From JBBQER01 sp038320885 (GTDB taxonomy: Bacteria > Actinomycetota > Acidimicrobiia > IMCC26256 > PALSA-610), in assembly GCA_038320885.1 (NCBI GenBank), contig JBBQER010000106.1:1-12755 (forward strand): DNA of 12,755 nucleotides, given 5' to 3'. The notes beneath the pieces were generated by a model, which saw only the letters and a list, made by a program, of their open reading frames with translations, ran no database searches and was not told where the DNA came from. The translations under genes and the position numbers were made by a program. This document shows positions 1-6,616 of this stretch, one piece after another (position 1 is the first letter of the stretch; the number at the start of each line of letters is the position of its first letter).

Positions 1-78
1 CCAATCCTCAGGCGCATGGTGTCGGCCGAGCGCCTGGGCCGGAAGTCCCGCGTCGGCTTCTACGACTACCGCAAGTAG
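1..78 (+). CDS. 3-hydroxybutyryl-CoA dehydrogenase, C-terminal end only (5' part outside window)
   Basis: Only the last 25 codons are present, open from base 1 to a TAG at 76-78. The peptide ends in the pattern GRKSRVGFYDYRK, the typical C-terminal signature (LGRK-x-G-x-GFYDY) of NAD(P)-dependent 3-hydroxyacyl-CoA / 3-hydroxybutyryl-CoA dehydrogenases. The family interconverts acetoacetyl-CoA and 3-hydroxybutyryl-CoA in the cytosol. The next gene, ecm, starts 13 bases after the stop on the same strand, which fits a C4 acyl-CoA supply role for the ethylmalonyl-CoA pathway. The catalytic and Rossmann parts are off the window, so the exact chain-length preference cannot be judged. Confidence 0.8.
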   Translation, partial: PILRRMVSAERLGRKSRVGFYDYRK

Positions 79-82
79 CCGT

Positions 83-88
83 CACAAT
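83..88 (+). promoter_or_regulatory. Candidate -10 hexamer for ecm (CACAAT)
   Basis: CACAAT matches TATAAT at four of six positions, including the A at 2 and T at 6. It ends six bases before the GTG at 95, the spacing expected if transcription starts on that GTG (leaderless mRNA). No Shine-Dalgarno sequence precedes either candidate GTG (92 or 95). The site lies in the 13-base gap after the upstream stop, so ecm may be transcribed both from here and by read-through. No -35 was identified. Confidence 0.3.
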
Positions 89-91
89 GGT

Positions 92-2089
92 GTGGTGACA
101 CAGCGAGATCGGCCCTGGCTGATCCGGACCTACTCCGGGCACTCTTCCGCGCGCGCCTCGAACGAGCTGTACCGAAACAATCTCTCGAAGGGCCAGACCG
201 GTCTCTCCGTCGCCTTCGACCTGCCGACCCAAACCGGCTACGACCCGGACAACGCGCTCGCACGCGGCGAGGTCGGCAAGGTCGGCGTTCCGGTCCCGCA
301 TCTCGGTGAGATGCGCACGCTGTTCGCCGGCATCCCCCTCGACGAGATGAACACCTCGATGACGATCAACGCGACCGCGATGTGGTTGCTCGGCATGTAT
401 CTCGCGCTCGCCGACGAGCAGGAAGTCCCCTACGGAGACCTTTCGGGCACGACGCAGAACGACATCCTCAAGGAGTACCTGTCGCGCGGGACCTACATCT
501 TCCCGCCGGAGGCGTCGAAGCGGCTGACCGTCGACCTGATCGCGTACACCGTCAAGAACGTTCCCGACTGGAACCCGATCAACGTATGCCCGTACCACCT
601 GCAGGAAGCCGGCGCGTCGCCGGTACAGGAGCTCGCGTACGGGCTCGCCAACGCGATCGCGGTGCTCGACGCCGTGCGCGATTCGGGCCAGATCCCACCC
701 GACGAGTTCCACGAGGTGGTCGGGCGCACCTCGTTCTTCATCGACGCGGGTGTCCGCTTCGTCGAGGAGATGTGCAAGATGCGCGCCTTCACCGAGATGT
801 GGGACGACATCTGCCGCGACCGGTACGGCGTCACCGACCCGAAGCTCCGCCGCTTCCGCTACGGCATGCAGGTGAACTCGCTCGGCCTCACCGAAGAGCA
901 GCCCGAGAACAACGTGCAGCGCATCGTGCTCGAGATGCTCGGCGTGACCCTCTCCAAGGGTGCGCGGGCGCGCGCCGTGCAGTTGCCGTGTTGGAACGAA
1001 GCACTCGGCCTCCCGACTCCGTGGGACCAGCAGTGGTCGCTCCGCATCCAGCAGGTCCTCGCCTACGAATCCGATCTGCTCGAGTACGAAGATTTGTTCG
1101 ACGGTTCGAAGGTCGTGGCGGAGAAGGTCGCCACGCTGCGGGCCGCGGCCCAGGAAGAGCTCGATTGGGTCATCGAGGGCGGCGGGTCGTTCGCGATGAT
1201 CGACCAGATGAAGGGGCGGCTCGTTCAGAGTCACGCCGAACGCGTCCGGCGGATCGAGTCGGGCGAGCTGGCAGTGGTCGGCGTCAACACGTTCACCGAG
1301 ACGGAACCGTCGCCGCTCGCCGAGAGCGCGCAACGCGGCGGCATCGTGACGATCGATCCCGAGGTCGAGCACGAACACGTCGAAGAGATCCAGAAGTGGC
1401 GCGCCGACCGCGACACTAACGCCGTCGACGCCGCGCTCGCGCGATTGCGGGCGGCCGCGGCGACTACCGAGAACCTCGTGCCCACGACGATCGAGCTCGC
1501 GCGTGCCGGCGGAACGGTCGGTGAGTGGGCGCAGACCCTGCGAGACGTGTTCGGCGAGTACCGCGCGCCCACCGGAGTCGGCGGGGTCGCCGCACCGGCA
1601 GGCGAGGAGATGCAGGAAGTGCGGGCGCGGGTCCGGGAGATCGCGGAGGCGACGGGCGGCCCGATCCGGCTCCTCGTGGGCAAGCCCGGCCTCGACGGGC
1701 ACTCCAACGGTGCCGAGCAGATCGCGGTCGCGGCGCGCGACGCCGGGATGGAGGTCGTCTATCAGGGCATCCGCCTCTCGCCGGTGGAGATCGCGGCCGC
1801 CGCCCGCGACGAGGACGTGGATGTGGTGGGGCTCTCGATCCTCTCCGGGTCGCACCTGGCCCTCGTTCCCGAAACGCTGGAGGCGCTCCGGGCCGCCGGG
1901 GTGGACGCCCCGGTGGTGGTCGGTGGCATCATCCCCGACGCCGACAGCGCGGAGCTGAAGGACATGGGCGTGGCTCGCGTATACACACCGAAGGACTTCC
2001 GGCTGGCCCGGATCATGGGCGACATCGCGGAACTTGCCCGAATTCGCCGGACAGCGAGTCCTCAGGCCGGGGCTACCACCCGCCGATGA
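92..2089 (+). CDS. ecm: Ethylmalonyl-CoA mutase (MeaA-type), adenosylcobalamin-dependent
   Basis: This 665-residue single-chain B12 mutase rearranges ethylmalonyl-CoA to methylsuccinyl-CoA in the ethylmalonyl-CoA pathway (cytosolic). The N-terminal substrate barrel covers about residues 5-510; it contains FDLPTQTGYD and YHLQEAGAS, whose His169 corresponds to the active-site His of methylmalonyl-CoA mutase. The cobalamin domain (about 528-650) has the base-off motif DGHSNG (D535, H537, G540), then LSILSGSH and VVGG. The length and start at RPWLIRTYSGHSSA match MeaA/Ecm, which lacks the long N-terminus of methylmalonyl-CoA mutases. Start: tandem GTG at 92 and 95; residue numbers use 92, but the candidate promoter favours 95. 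The stop overlaps the next gene as ATGA. The presence of ccr and epi in the window supports Ecm over ordinary methylmalonyl-CoA mutase. Confidence 0.93.
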   Translation: MVTQRDRPWLIRTYSGHSSARASNELYRNNLSKGQTGLSVAFDLPTQTGYDPDNALARGEVGKVGVPVPHLGEMRTLFAGIPLDEMNTSMTINATAMWLLGMYLALADEQEVPYGDLSGTTQNDILKEYLSRGTYIFPPEASKRLTVDLIAYTVKNVPDWNPINVCPYHLQEAGASPVQELAYGLANAIAVLDAVRDSGQIPPDEFHEVVGRTSFFIDAGVRFVEEMCKMRAFTEMWDDICRDRYGVTDPKLRRFRYGMQVNSLGLTEEQPENNVQRIVLEMLGVTLSKGARARAVQLPCWNEALGLPTPWDQQWSLRIQQVLAYESDLLEYEDLFDGSKVVAEKVATLRAAAQEELDWVIEGGGSFAMIDQMKGRLVQSHAERVRRIESGELAVVGVNTFTETEPSPLAESAQRGGIVTIDPEVEHEHVEEIQKWRADRDTNAVDAALARLRAAAATTENLVPTTIELARAGGTVGEWAQTLRDVFGEYRAPTGVGGVAAPAGEEMQEVRARVREIAEATGGPIRLLVGKPGLDGHSNGAEQIAVAARDAGMEVVYQGIRLSPVEIAAAARDEDVDVVGLSILSGSHLALVPETLEALRAAGVDAPVVVGGIIPDADSAELKDMGVARVYTPKDFRLARIMGDIAELARIRRTASPQAGATTRR

Positions 2090-2886
2090 GAACCTCCATG
2101 GAGGATCCGCGGCTGGTTGTCGCCGTTTCGGGCGGCTTGGCGGCGCTCGCCGCCGGCGCGGTGGGCGTTGCGGCGAGCATGCCCGCGCTCGCCATCGTGT
2201 CCGGCGCCGCGGGCGTGATCGCGGCTGTCGCCGGCGTCGCGCTCGGCGCCGAAGCGCGCCGCAACGGCGACCAGCTCGGCGCGGCCGAGAGCGAGCTCGC
2301 CACGATGCGTCGCGAGCTTGCTTCGATCAATGCGGTCCTGCAAGAAGAGTCGAGCCGTCGCGCGGCCGAGCAGGAGCTCGGCCCCCCGATCGCGACCCAC
2401 GATCGCAACGAGCATGCGTTCGACCCGGCAACCGGTCTGTACGACGAGCGTTATTTCGCCGTACTCGTACAGCAGCAGGTGGCCGCGGCGCGACGATCCC
2501 TGCGACCCGTCTCGGTCGTCATCTTCGAGATCGACAGCATGGGCGAAGCCGACGCGGACACACGCCAGCAGGCGCTCGGTGTCGTCGGCGACGTGGTGCG
2601 GCGCACGCTGCGCGAGAGCGACGCCGCGTGCCGTCTCGGTGACCTGATGGTCGGTGCGATCCTCGAGGACACTCCCGAAGCCGGCGCGGTATGGGCCGCA
2701 GAGCGCGTGCGCGGCACGTTGCTCGCCAGCCCGATCGGCGACGCGCTCACCTTGTCGGCCGGCGTTGCGTGCTACCCGACGCACGCGCTCGGTGCGGCCG
2801 AGCTCGTGCACCAGGCCAGTGTCGCGCTCGACGAGGCCCGGTCGCGCGGTCGCGACCGCGTGGAGCTCGCACCCGAAGCGAGCTAA
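2086..2886 (+). CDS. Membrane protein with coiled coil and degenerate GGDEF domain
   Basis: This 266-residue protein starts at the ATG overlapping the ecm stop (ATGA), so its translation is probably coupled to ecm. Two hydrophobic, Ala/Gly/Val-rich segments (about 10-31 and 33-54) predict a membrane hairpin. A charged helical, probably coiled-coil stretch follows (about 60-98), then a GGDEF-fold domain (about 111-262) with DPATGLYDERYF, VIFEID, LTLSAGVA and the closing AxxxGRDRV pattern. The signature loop, normally RLGGDEFAVLL, reads RLGDLMVGAIL (183-193). The GGDEF metal and substrate residues are therefore lost, and the N-D pair usually following the first metal-binding Asp is also missing. 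Diguanylate cyclase activity is unlikely; a structural, receptor or partner-binding role is possible. An internal ATG at 2098 is an alternative start. Confidence 0.8.
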   Translation: MRTSMEDPRLVVAVSGGLAALAAGAVGVAASMPALAIVSGAAGVIAAVAGVALGAEARRNGDQLGAAESELATMRRELASINAVLQEESSRRAAEQELGPPIATHDRNEHAFDPATGLYDERYFAVLVQQQVAAARRSLRPVSVVIFEIDSMGEADADTRQQALGVVGDVVRRTLRESDAACRLGDLMVGAILEDTPEAGAVWAAERVRGTLLASPIGDALTLSAGVACYPTHALGAAELVHQASVALDEARSRGRDRVELAPEAS

Positions 2887-2939
2887 ACCCGCGTACCTGC
2901 GTCACTGTGGCAGCCGTGAGCTACCAGAGCGACGCCGGT

Positions 2940-3557
2940 TCACCGGGTTGTGGCAACGAGGAGCGAGTCGGCCACTGTCTCAGGTTCGGTCAACAGCGCG
3001 AGATGGTGCAGGTCGAGGACGAACGTCGGCCAGCCGAGCGCGCGAGCCGCGGCCGTCTCCGACTCGTACGTCGTGCTGAGCTGCACGTACACCGACGGCG
3101 GATCGGGAACCTCAGGCATCACCTCGTGGATCTCCGCGACGTTCACCGAGGGACAGGTGGCGACGAACTGGTCGCGAAGCGCCTCGTCGGGAAGCAGCGT
3201 GCGCATCGCCGCTTCGCCCCACCACTCGGGCCACGGTGGCAGCCGCCCGCCAACCGCCTGCGACTCGAGGCGCGCGACAAAATCCGCCGGAACTGTCTGG
3301 GCCCAACTCCGGCCGGGGTGCGGCAACAGCGCGTCGACGTACATTGCGCGTTCCACACCGCCGAGGTCGCTCGCGATCGCGGGCAGGCGCGATCCGGCAC
3401 CGCTGTGACCTGCCAACACGAAGGGCGGCTCGATCGGCTCGTCGACGCCCTGCACCGCGACTCGCAATCCGCGGCCGCGTAAGACGTCGGCGACGCGACT
3501 CCACGCGAACGGCCCGGTGAACGGGCTGGCGACGAGAAGAAAGCCGGCGTCGGCCAT
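2940..3557 (-). CDS. Small alpha/beta-hydrolase of unknown substrate
   Basis: This 205-residue protein resembles the alpha/beta-hydrolase fold. The nucleophile elbow AGHSGAG places Ser52 as nucleophile, with Ala instead of the last Gly of GxSxG. The catalytic His is probably in LDLHHLALLTEP (H184 or H185) near the C-terminus; the acid residue is uncertain (the YESE segment around 164-167 is one candidate). The interval between the first strand (FLLVASPF) and the nucleophile is short, so the cap and first half are compact for the fold. The ATG at 3557 lies seven bases after the CoA-transferase stop, and the reading frame upstream of it has no hydrolase-like sequence. It is the last gene of a probable phosphoesterase - CoA-transferase - hydrolase operon. 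It could be an esterase or thioesterase; the substrate cannot be told. Confidence 0.8.
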   Translation of the reverse strand: MADAGFLLVASPFTGPFAWSRVADVLRGRGLRVAVQGVDEPIEPPFVLAGHSGAGSRLPAIASDLGGVERAMYVDALLPHPGRSWAQTVPADFVARLESQAVGGRLPPWPEWWGEAAMRTLLPDEALRDQFVATCPSVNVAEIHEVMPEVPDPPSVYVQLSTTYESETAAARALGWPTFVLDLHHLALLTEPETVADSLLVATTR

Positions 3558-3564
3558 CGGCGCG

Positions 3565-4701
3565 CTATTGGAGCTCGTCGAGCACGGCCTCGGTGTCGGC
3601 GCCGAGCTCCCGGCCGACGAACCGCACTTCACCCGGCGTACGCACCAACCGAGCCGCCGGGCCCTGCATGACGACGCCGTCGACCTCCACGAACACGGCG
3701 CGCGCAATCACGTGCGGATCGGCGAGCAGATCGTGCATCGAGTACACCGGCCCGATCGCGGCTTCCACCGCGTCGAACGCGGCCAGCACCTCGGCGCTCG
3801 AGCGCGCACCGACCCACTCGCCGACGATCAGGTCGAGCTCCTCGCGGTGCCCGGCGCGCAACTCGAACGTGGCGAAGCGCGGATCGTCGCCGTGACCGAG
3901 CAACGTGAGCACGCGGTGCGCGACCGTTTCGGCCGACGTGGATATCGCGACCCACTTGCGGTCGGCGCACTGATAGGTGCCGCGCGGCACGGAATACGGG
4001 ATGCCCGACCCGAGGCGAGGCTGCTCGTAGTCGAGGTGCGCGGCCGCCGACGGCAACGCCGACATCATCTGGAGCATCGACTCGAGCAGGTTCACGTCGA
4101 CGACCTGGCCCTCGCCGCTGCGATCACGTTCGCGGAGCGCGACCATCACCGCGAACGCGCCCGCGAGCGCGGCCACCTCGTCGGTGAGCGCGATCGGAGG
4201 CAGCAACGGCGCGCCGTCGGGTTCACCGTTGATCGCGGCGAACCCACTCATCGCCTCGGCGATGGTCGCGAAGCCCGGCTTGGCCGCGTAGGGGCCGTCC
4301 TGGCCGAATCCGGTGACGCGCAGCACCACGAGGCGCGGGTTGCGCGCGAACAGCACGTCGGGTCCGAGGCCGAGCCGCTCGAGGGTGCCGGGCCGGAAGT
4401 TCTCCACCAGCACGTCGGCGGTGTCGGCCAACCGCAGCAACGCGTCGCGGCCGCTCTCGGCCTTCAAGTCGAGCACGATCGTGCGCTTGTTCCGCCCGAG
4501 CAGCTTCCACGTGTACGAGTCGCCGCCCTCGGGCGGGAACCAGCCCATGCGCCGCACGCCGTCGCCGCTCGGTGATTCGACCTTCACCACGTCGGCGCCG
4601 AAATCGGCGAGGTGGCGGGCCGCGCCCGGTCCCGCGAACACCGTCGCCATGTCGATCACGCGCAGTCCGTCTAACGCTTGCACGGTCGGACGCTTTACCA
4701 C
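3565..4701 (-). CDS. Family III (CaiB/BaiF/Frc-type) CoA-transferase
   Basis: This protein of about 378 residues moves CoA between carboxylic acids through an aspartyl-CoA anhydride intermediate. Family hallmarks are the opening ALDGLRVIDMATVFAGPGAA, FGADVVKVE, the NKRTIVLDLK segment, DVLVENFRPG, and the catalytic-region LTDEVAALAGAF, where Asp174 aligns with the nucleophilic Asp. VDVNLLESM and a C-terminal DPHV segment follow. The start is uncertain: the GTG at 4701 overlaps the phosphoesterase stop by seven bases, and a GTG at 4683 is an alternative. The frame stays open far upstream, but that translation is Arg-rich shadow of the phosphoesterase. The length is slightly short for the family (about 380-420). 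The substrate is not predictable; proximity to ethylmalonyl-CoA pathway genes makes a branched or C4-C5 dicarboxylate an inference only. Confidence 0.9.
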   Translation of the reverse strand: MVKRPTVQALDGLRVIDMATVFAGPGAARHLADFGADVVKVESPSGDGVRRMGWFPPEGGDSYTWKLLGRNKRTIVLDLKAESGRDALLRLADTADVLVENFRPGTLERLGLGPDVLFARNPRLVVLRVTGFGQDGPYAAKPGFATIAEAMSGFAAINGEPDGAPLLPPIALTDEVAALAGAFAVMVALRERDRSGEGQVVDVNLLESMLQMMSALPSAAAHLDYEQPRLGSGIPYSVPRGTYQCADRKWVAISTSAETVAHRVLTLLGHGDDPRFATFELRAGHREELDLIVGEWVGARSSAEVLAAFDAVEAAIGPVYSMHDLLADPHVIARAVFVEVDGVVMQGPAARLVRTPGEVRFVGRELGADTEAVLDELQ

Positions 4702-5798
4702 AGCTGCGTGAAGCACCTGTCGGTCTGGGCGCCCAGGGCGTAGTCGCGGTACAGGCCCGCGAACATGCCGCGCGTCTTCTCGGTCCACGCCATCGGCGCC
4801 GGCGACGAGATGCGCCGCACGAGTTGCGTGTAGCCGCCCTCGTGGATCCGGTACTCGGCCCACGCGCCCGGATAGTCCTTGACGCAGGCGACCTCCACGA
4901 TCGGCACGCGTCGCGCCGCGTCGAACCGCCGGACGCGGTTGCGGTGCGTGTGACCCGCGAAGTAGCCGGCAATCGCGTCGCAACGGTCGATCACCGCGCA
5001 GAGCGCCTCGCTGTCGTCGGGGTTGATCCCGAAGTAGTCGTCGTTGCGTTCGGTCGCGCTCGGGTCCCACGGATGGTGATGGCCGAACACGAGCACGGGC
5101 TTGGTCGATTCGCGCGCGAGCTCCTCGAGCCACTCGAGCTGGTTGTTCGCGATGCGTCCGTGCTCGCTGCGGGGCCGCACGGTGTCGAGCGTCGCGAGCG
5201 TGACCCCGTCGAGCTCGATCGTGAACGGACCCGTCGCCGCGATCGTGTCGGAGATCATCGCGTCGTGGTTGCCACGTATGTGACGCATGCGCGCGCCGAG
5301 CTTGGTGTACGCCTGCACGAACTGGTCGTACTGCTCGTCGGAGCCGATGTCGGTGAGATCGCCCTTGACGACGACCGCGTCGGGATCGAGTGCTTCGATC
5401 TCGGCGATCGCGCCTGCGTTCATCACGCTCGGATACGGCGGCTCGCCCGGCTCCGAGTGCAGGATCGGGCCGAGCTCCTCGGGCGTTCCGAGCCGGCCGC
5501 ACTCGAACTCGCCGAAGTGCACGTCGTTGACAGTCGCCAGGGTGGCAAGTTGGCGGCCCGGCGGCCGGGGAAGCGTCGTCACGCGGCCCGGGAGCAGCGC
5601 GGTCGCCTCGGCGCCGTCGACCGCAAGCGCGTAGTCGGTCTCGGGCTCCAAGCCGGCGATCCGGGCGGAGTGAAACGGACCGGCGGTCGTGACCGCGTGA
5701 TCGCCGACGGTCGTGGTGACCGAACTCGCATCATCGGTACGGAAGGTCACGACGATCTCGTCGGGCCCGATAGTGAAGAGCTCGGCGTTTTGGATCAC
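4695..5798 (-). CDS. Calcineurin-like metallophosphoesterase with N-terminal beta domain
   Basis: This 367-residue protein has an N-terminal domain (about 1-80) resembling the Fn3-like domain of purple acid phosphatases. A calcineurin-like phosphoesterase domain follows with the full dimetal ligand set: DVH (D92, H94), GDLTD (D147), GNHD (N177-D179), GHHH (240-242) and GHTH (H283, H285). Such enzymes hydrolyse phosphomono- or diesters, including cyclic nucleotides in class III phosphodiesterases; the true substrate is unknown. No signal peptide is visible, so it is probably cytosolic. The start is a GTG at 5798 with TAGTGT six bases upstream and no well-spaced Shine-Dalgarno sequence. It is the first gene of the operon that continues into the CoA-transferase, whose candidate GTG start overlaps this gene's TAA, and it is divergent from the DinB gene. 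Confidence 0.9.
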   Translation of the reverse strand: MIQNAELFTIGPDEIVVTFRTDDASSVTTTVGDHAVTTAGPFHSARIAGLEPETDYALAVDGAEATALLPGRVTTLPRPPGRQLATLATVNDVHFGEFECGRLGTPEELGPILHSEPGEPPYPSVMNAGAIAEIEALDPDAVVVKGDLTDIGSDEQYDQFVQAYTKLGARMRHIRGNHDAMISDTIAATGPFTIELDGVTLATLDTVRPRSEHGRIANNQLEWLEELARESTKPVLVFGHHHPWDPSATERNDDYFGINPDDSEALCAVIDRCDAIAGYFAGHTHRNRVRRFDAARRVPIVEVACVKDYPGAWAEYRIHEGGYTQLVRRISSPAPMAWTEKTRGMFAGLYRDYALGAQTDRCFTQLW

Positions 5799-5804
5799 CG
5801 CCTC

Positions 5805-5810
5805 ACACTA
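5805..5810 (-). promoter_or_regulatory. Candidate -10 (TAGTGT) of the phosphoesterase operon
   Basis: On the minus strand TAGTGT fits the actinobacterial TANNNT consensus and ends exactly six bases before the GTG start at 5798, consistent with transcription beginning on the start codon. It is five bases from the opposing DinB -10 candidate at 5815-5820, so the two divergent promoters must overlap. The GAGG just before the GTG is too close to serve as a normal ribosome binding site. Confidence 0.4.
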
Positions 5811-5814
5811 CGGC

Positions 5815-5820
5815 GAGAAT
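5815..5820 (+). promoter_or_regulatory. Candidate -10 (GAGAAT) of the DinB gene
   Basis: GAGAAT matches TATAAT at positions 2, 4, 5 and 6 and ends seven bases before the ATG at 5828. This favours a leaderless start at 5828 over the upstream in-frame ATG at 5819, which overlaps the hexamer. No Shine-Dalgarno sequence at usable distance was seen for either ATG. Confidence 0.3.
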
Positions 5821-5827
5821 GGCAGGC

Positions 5828-6325
5828 ATGACGACGATCGAACGCACCGACCCTCCGTACGAAGCCGACGAACGCACCATGCTCACCACCTGGCTCGACT
5901 ACCACCGCGCCACGCTGGCGTTCAAGTGCGAGGGGCTCACCGACGACCAACTTCGAATGCGGTCAGTGCCGCCGTCGGCGCTGTCGCTCCTCGGGCTCGT
6001 TCGCCACATGGCCGAAGTCGAGAACAATTGGTTCCGCTTCTGGCTCGGCGGCGAGGGACCGATCGCCCGCTACGAAGGCGACGAAGACTTCGAGGTCGAC
6101 GGGGTCGACGTCGCAGACGCGTTCGATTATTGGCGTTCCGAGTGTGAACACGCTCGCGAAGTCGTCGCGACGTTCGACTCGCTCGACGCCGTCGGCGCGG
6201 GCCAGGAGCTCGGCGCGGGTATCTCGGTGCGGTGGACCCTCGTGCACATGATCGAGGAGTACGCGCGCCACAACGGCCACGCCGACCTCCTCCGCGAGCT
6301 CATCGACGGTTCGACGGGCGACTAA
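5828..6325 (+). CDS. DinB-family (DUF664-type) metal-binding protein
   Basis: This 165-residue protein belongs to the DinB/YfiT-like four-helix-bundle superfamily, which binds a divalent metal through three histidines and includes thiol-dependent S-transferases (bacillithiol or mycothiol). The expected ligands are visible: His60 in LVRHMAEVENNWF, and His148 and His151 in EEYARHNGHADLLREL. The opening pattern (DPPYEADERTMLTTWLDYHRATLAFKCEGLTDDQL) is written here only to show family character: acidic start, W-D-Y helix, then K-C-E-G-L. Start: ATG 5819 and ATG 5828 are in frame; 5828 is preferred because GAGAAT lies seven bases upstream. It is transcribed divergently from the phosphoesterase operon with about 30 bases between start codons. 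The substrate is unknown. Confidence 0.87.
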   Translation: MTTIERTDPPYEADERTMLTTWLDYHRATLAFKCEGLTDDQLRMRSVPPSALSLLGLVRHMAEVENNWFRFWLGGEGPIARYEGDEDFEVDGVDVADAFDYWRSECEHAREVVATFDSLDAVGAGQELGAGISVRWTLVHMIEEYARHNGHADLLRELIDGSTGD

Positions 6326-6329
6326 CCCC

Positions 6330-6380
6330 CGAACCGGCGTGACTTGGCTACCCATACGGTTGCGAACTCACGCCGGTTCG
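6330..6380. terminator. 13-bp perfect inverted repeat between convergent genes; candidate bidirectional terminator
   Basis: CGAACCGGCGTGA (6330-6342) and its exact complement (6368-6380) flank a 25-base loop. The repeat starts four bases after the DinB stop and ends eight bases before the accE stop, filling most of the 63-base convergent gap. No T-tract follows either arm, so it is not a classical intrinsic terminator; GC-rich stems without T-tracts are often proposed as terminators in actinobacteria. A protein-binding dyad is the alternative. Confidence 0.55.
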
Positions 6381-6388
6381 CTGGTTTG

Positions 6389-6616
6389 CTAGACGCGGGT
6401 ACGTTTTCCGAGGCGGCCGCTCAGGCGCCAGGGGCCGCGCTGCATGCCCGCGCGTTGCGCGGACCGGCGCGACGCTTCCACCCACATGCTGATCGGCTCC
6501 GGCGCGTCGGCGGCGCGGGCCGCGGCCATGCGCTCGGCCTCGATCACCGACAGCGCGGCGACGATCGCGGCGACCTGCTCCGGCGTGGGGTTCCCGCCGA
6601 CGATCTCGGCGCGCAT
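6389..6616 (-). CDS. accE: Acyl-CoA carboxylase epsilon subunit
   Basis: This 75-residue protein matches the small epsilon subunit found with actinobacterial acyl-CoA carboxylase beta subunits, which stabilises or stimulates the alpha-beta complex. The N-terminus has the characteristic IVGGNPTPEQVAAIVAAL pattern. The C-terminus has W45 and the basic segment RSAQRAGMQRGPWRLSGR, typical of the family. The ATG shares one base with the accD stop (TGATG on the minus strand), so the two are translationally coupled and probably made in matched amounts. The gene is terminal in the unit, just before the inverted repeat at 6330-6380. The biotin-carrying alpha subunit is not in the window. Confidence 0.88.
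   Translation of the reverse strand: MRAEIVGGNPTPEQVAAIVAALSVIEAERMAAARAADAPEPISMWVEASRRSAQRAGMQRGPWRLSGRLGKRTRV

Noticed and set aside
81..99. GTCAC/GTGAC dyad around the ecm start
   Set aside because: Arms of only five bases with a nine-base loop are likely by chance. No cobalamin riboswitch could fit in the 13-base gap, and none was seen elsewhere.
8..1855. 615-codon open frame on the minus strand opposite ecm
   Set aside because: It is Arg/Asp/Leu-rich with no domain pattern and lies wholly antisense to a clear mutase. Long antisense frames are expected in GC-rich DNA when codons end in G/C.
2890..2949. Possible terminator hairpin between the GGDEF and hydrolase genes
   Set aside because: Only short complementary pieces of four to six bases were found (for example AACCCG/CGGGTT) in a 53-base gap; not enough for a supported stem.
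4702..5502. N-terminal extension of the CoA-transferase frame by about 267 codons
   Set aside because: The extension is an Arg-rich alternate frame of the metallophosphoesterase; CoA-transferase homology begins only at the ALDGLRVID segment.
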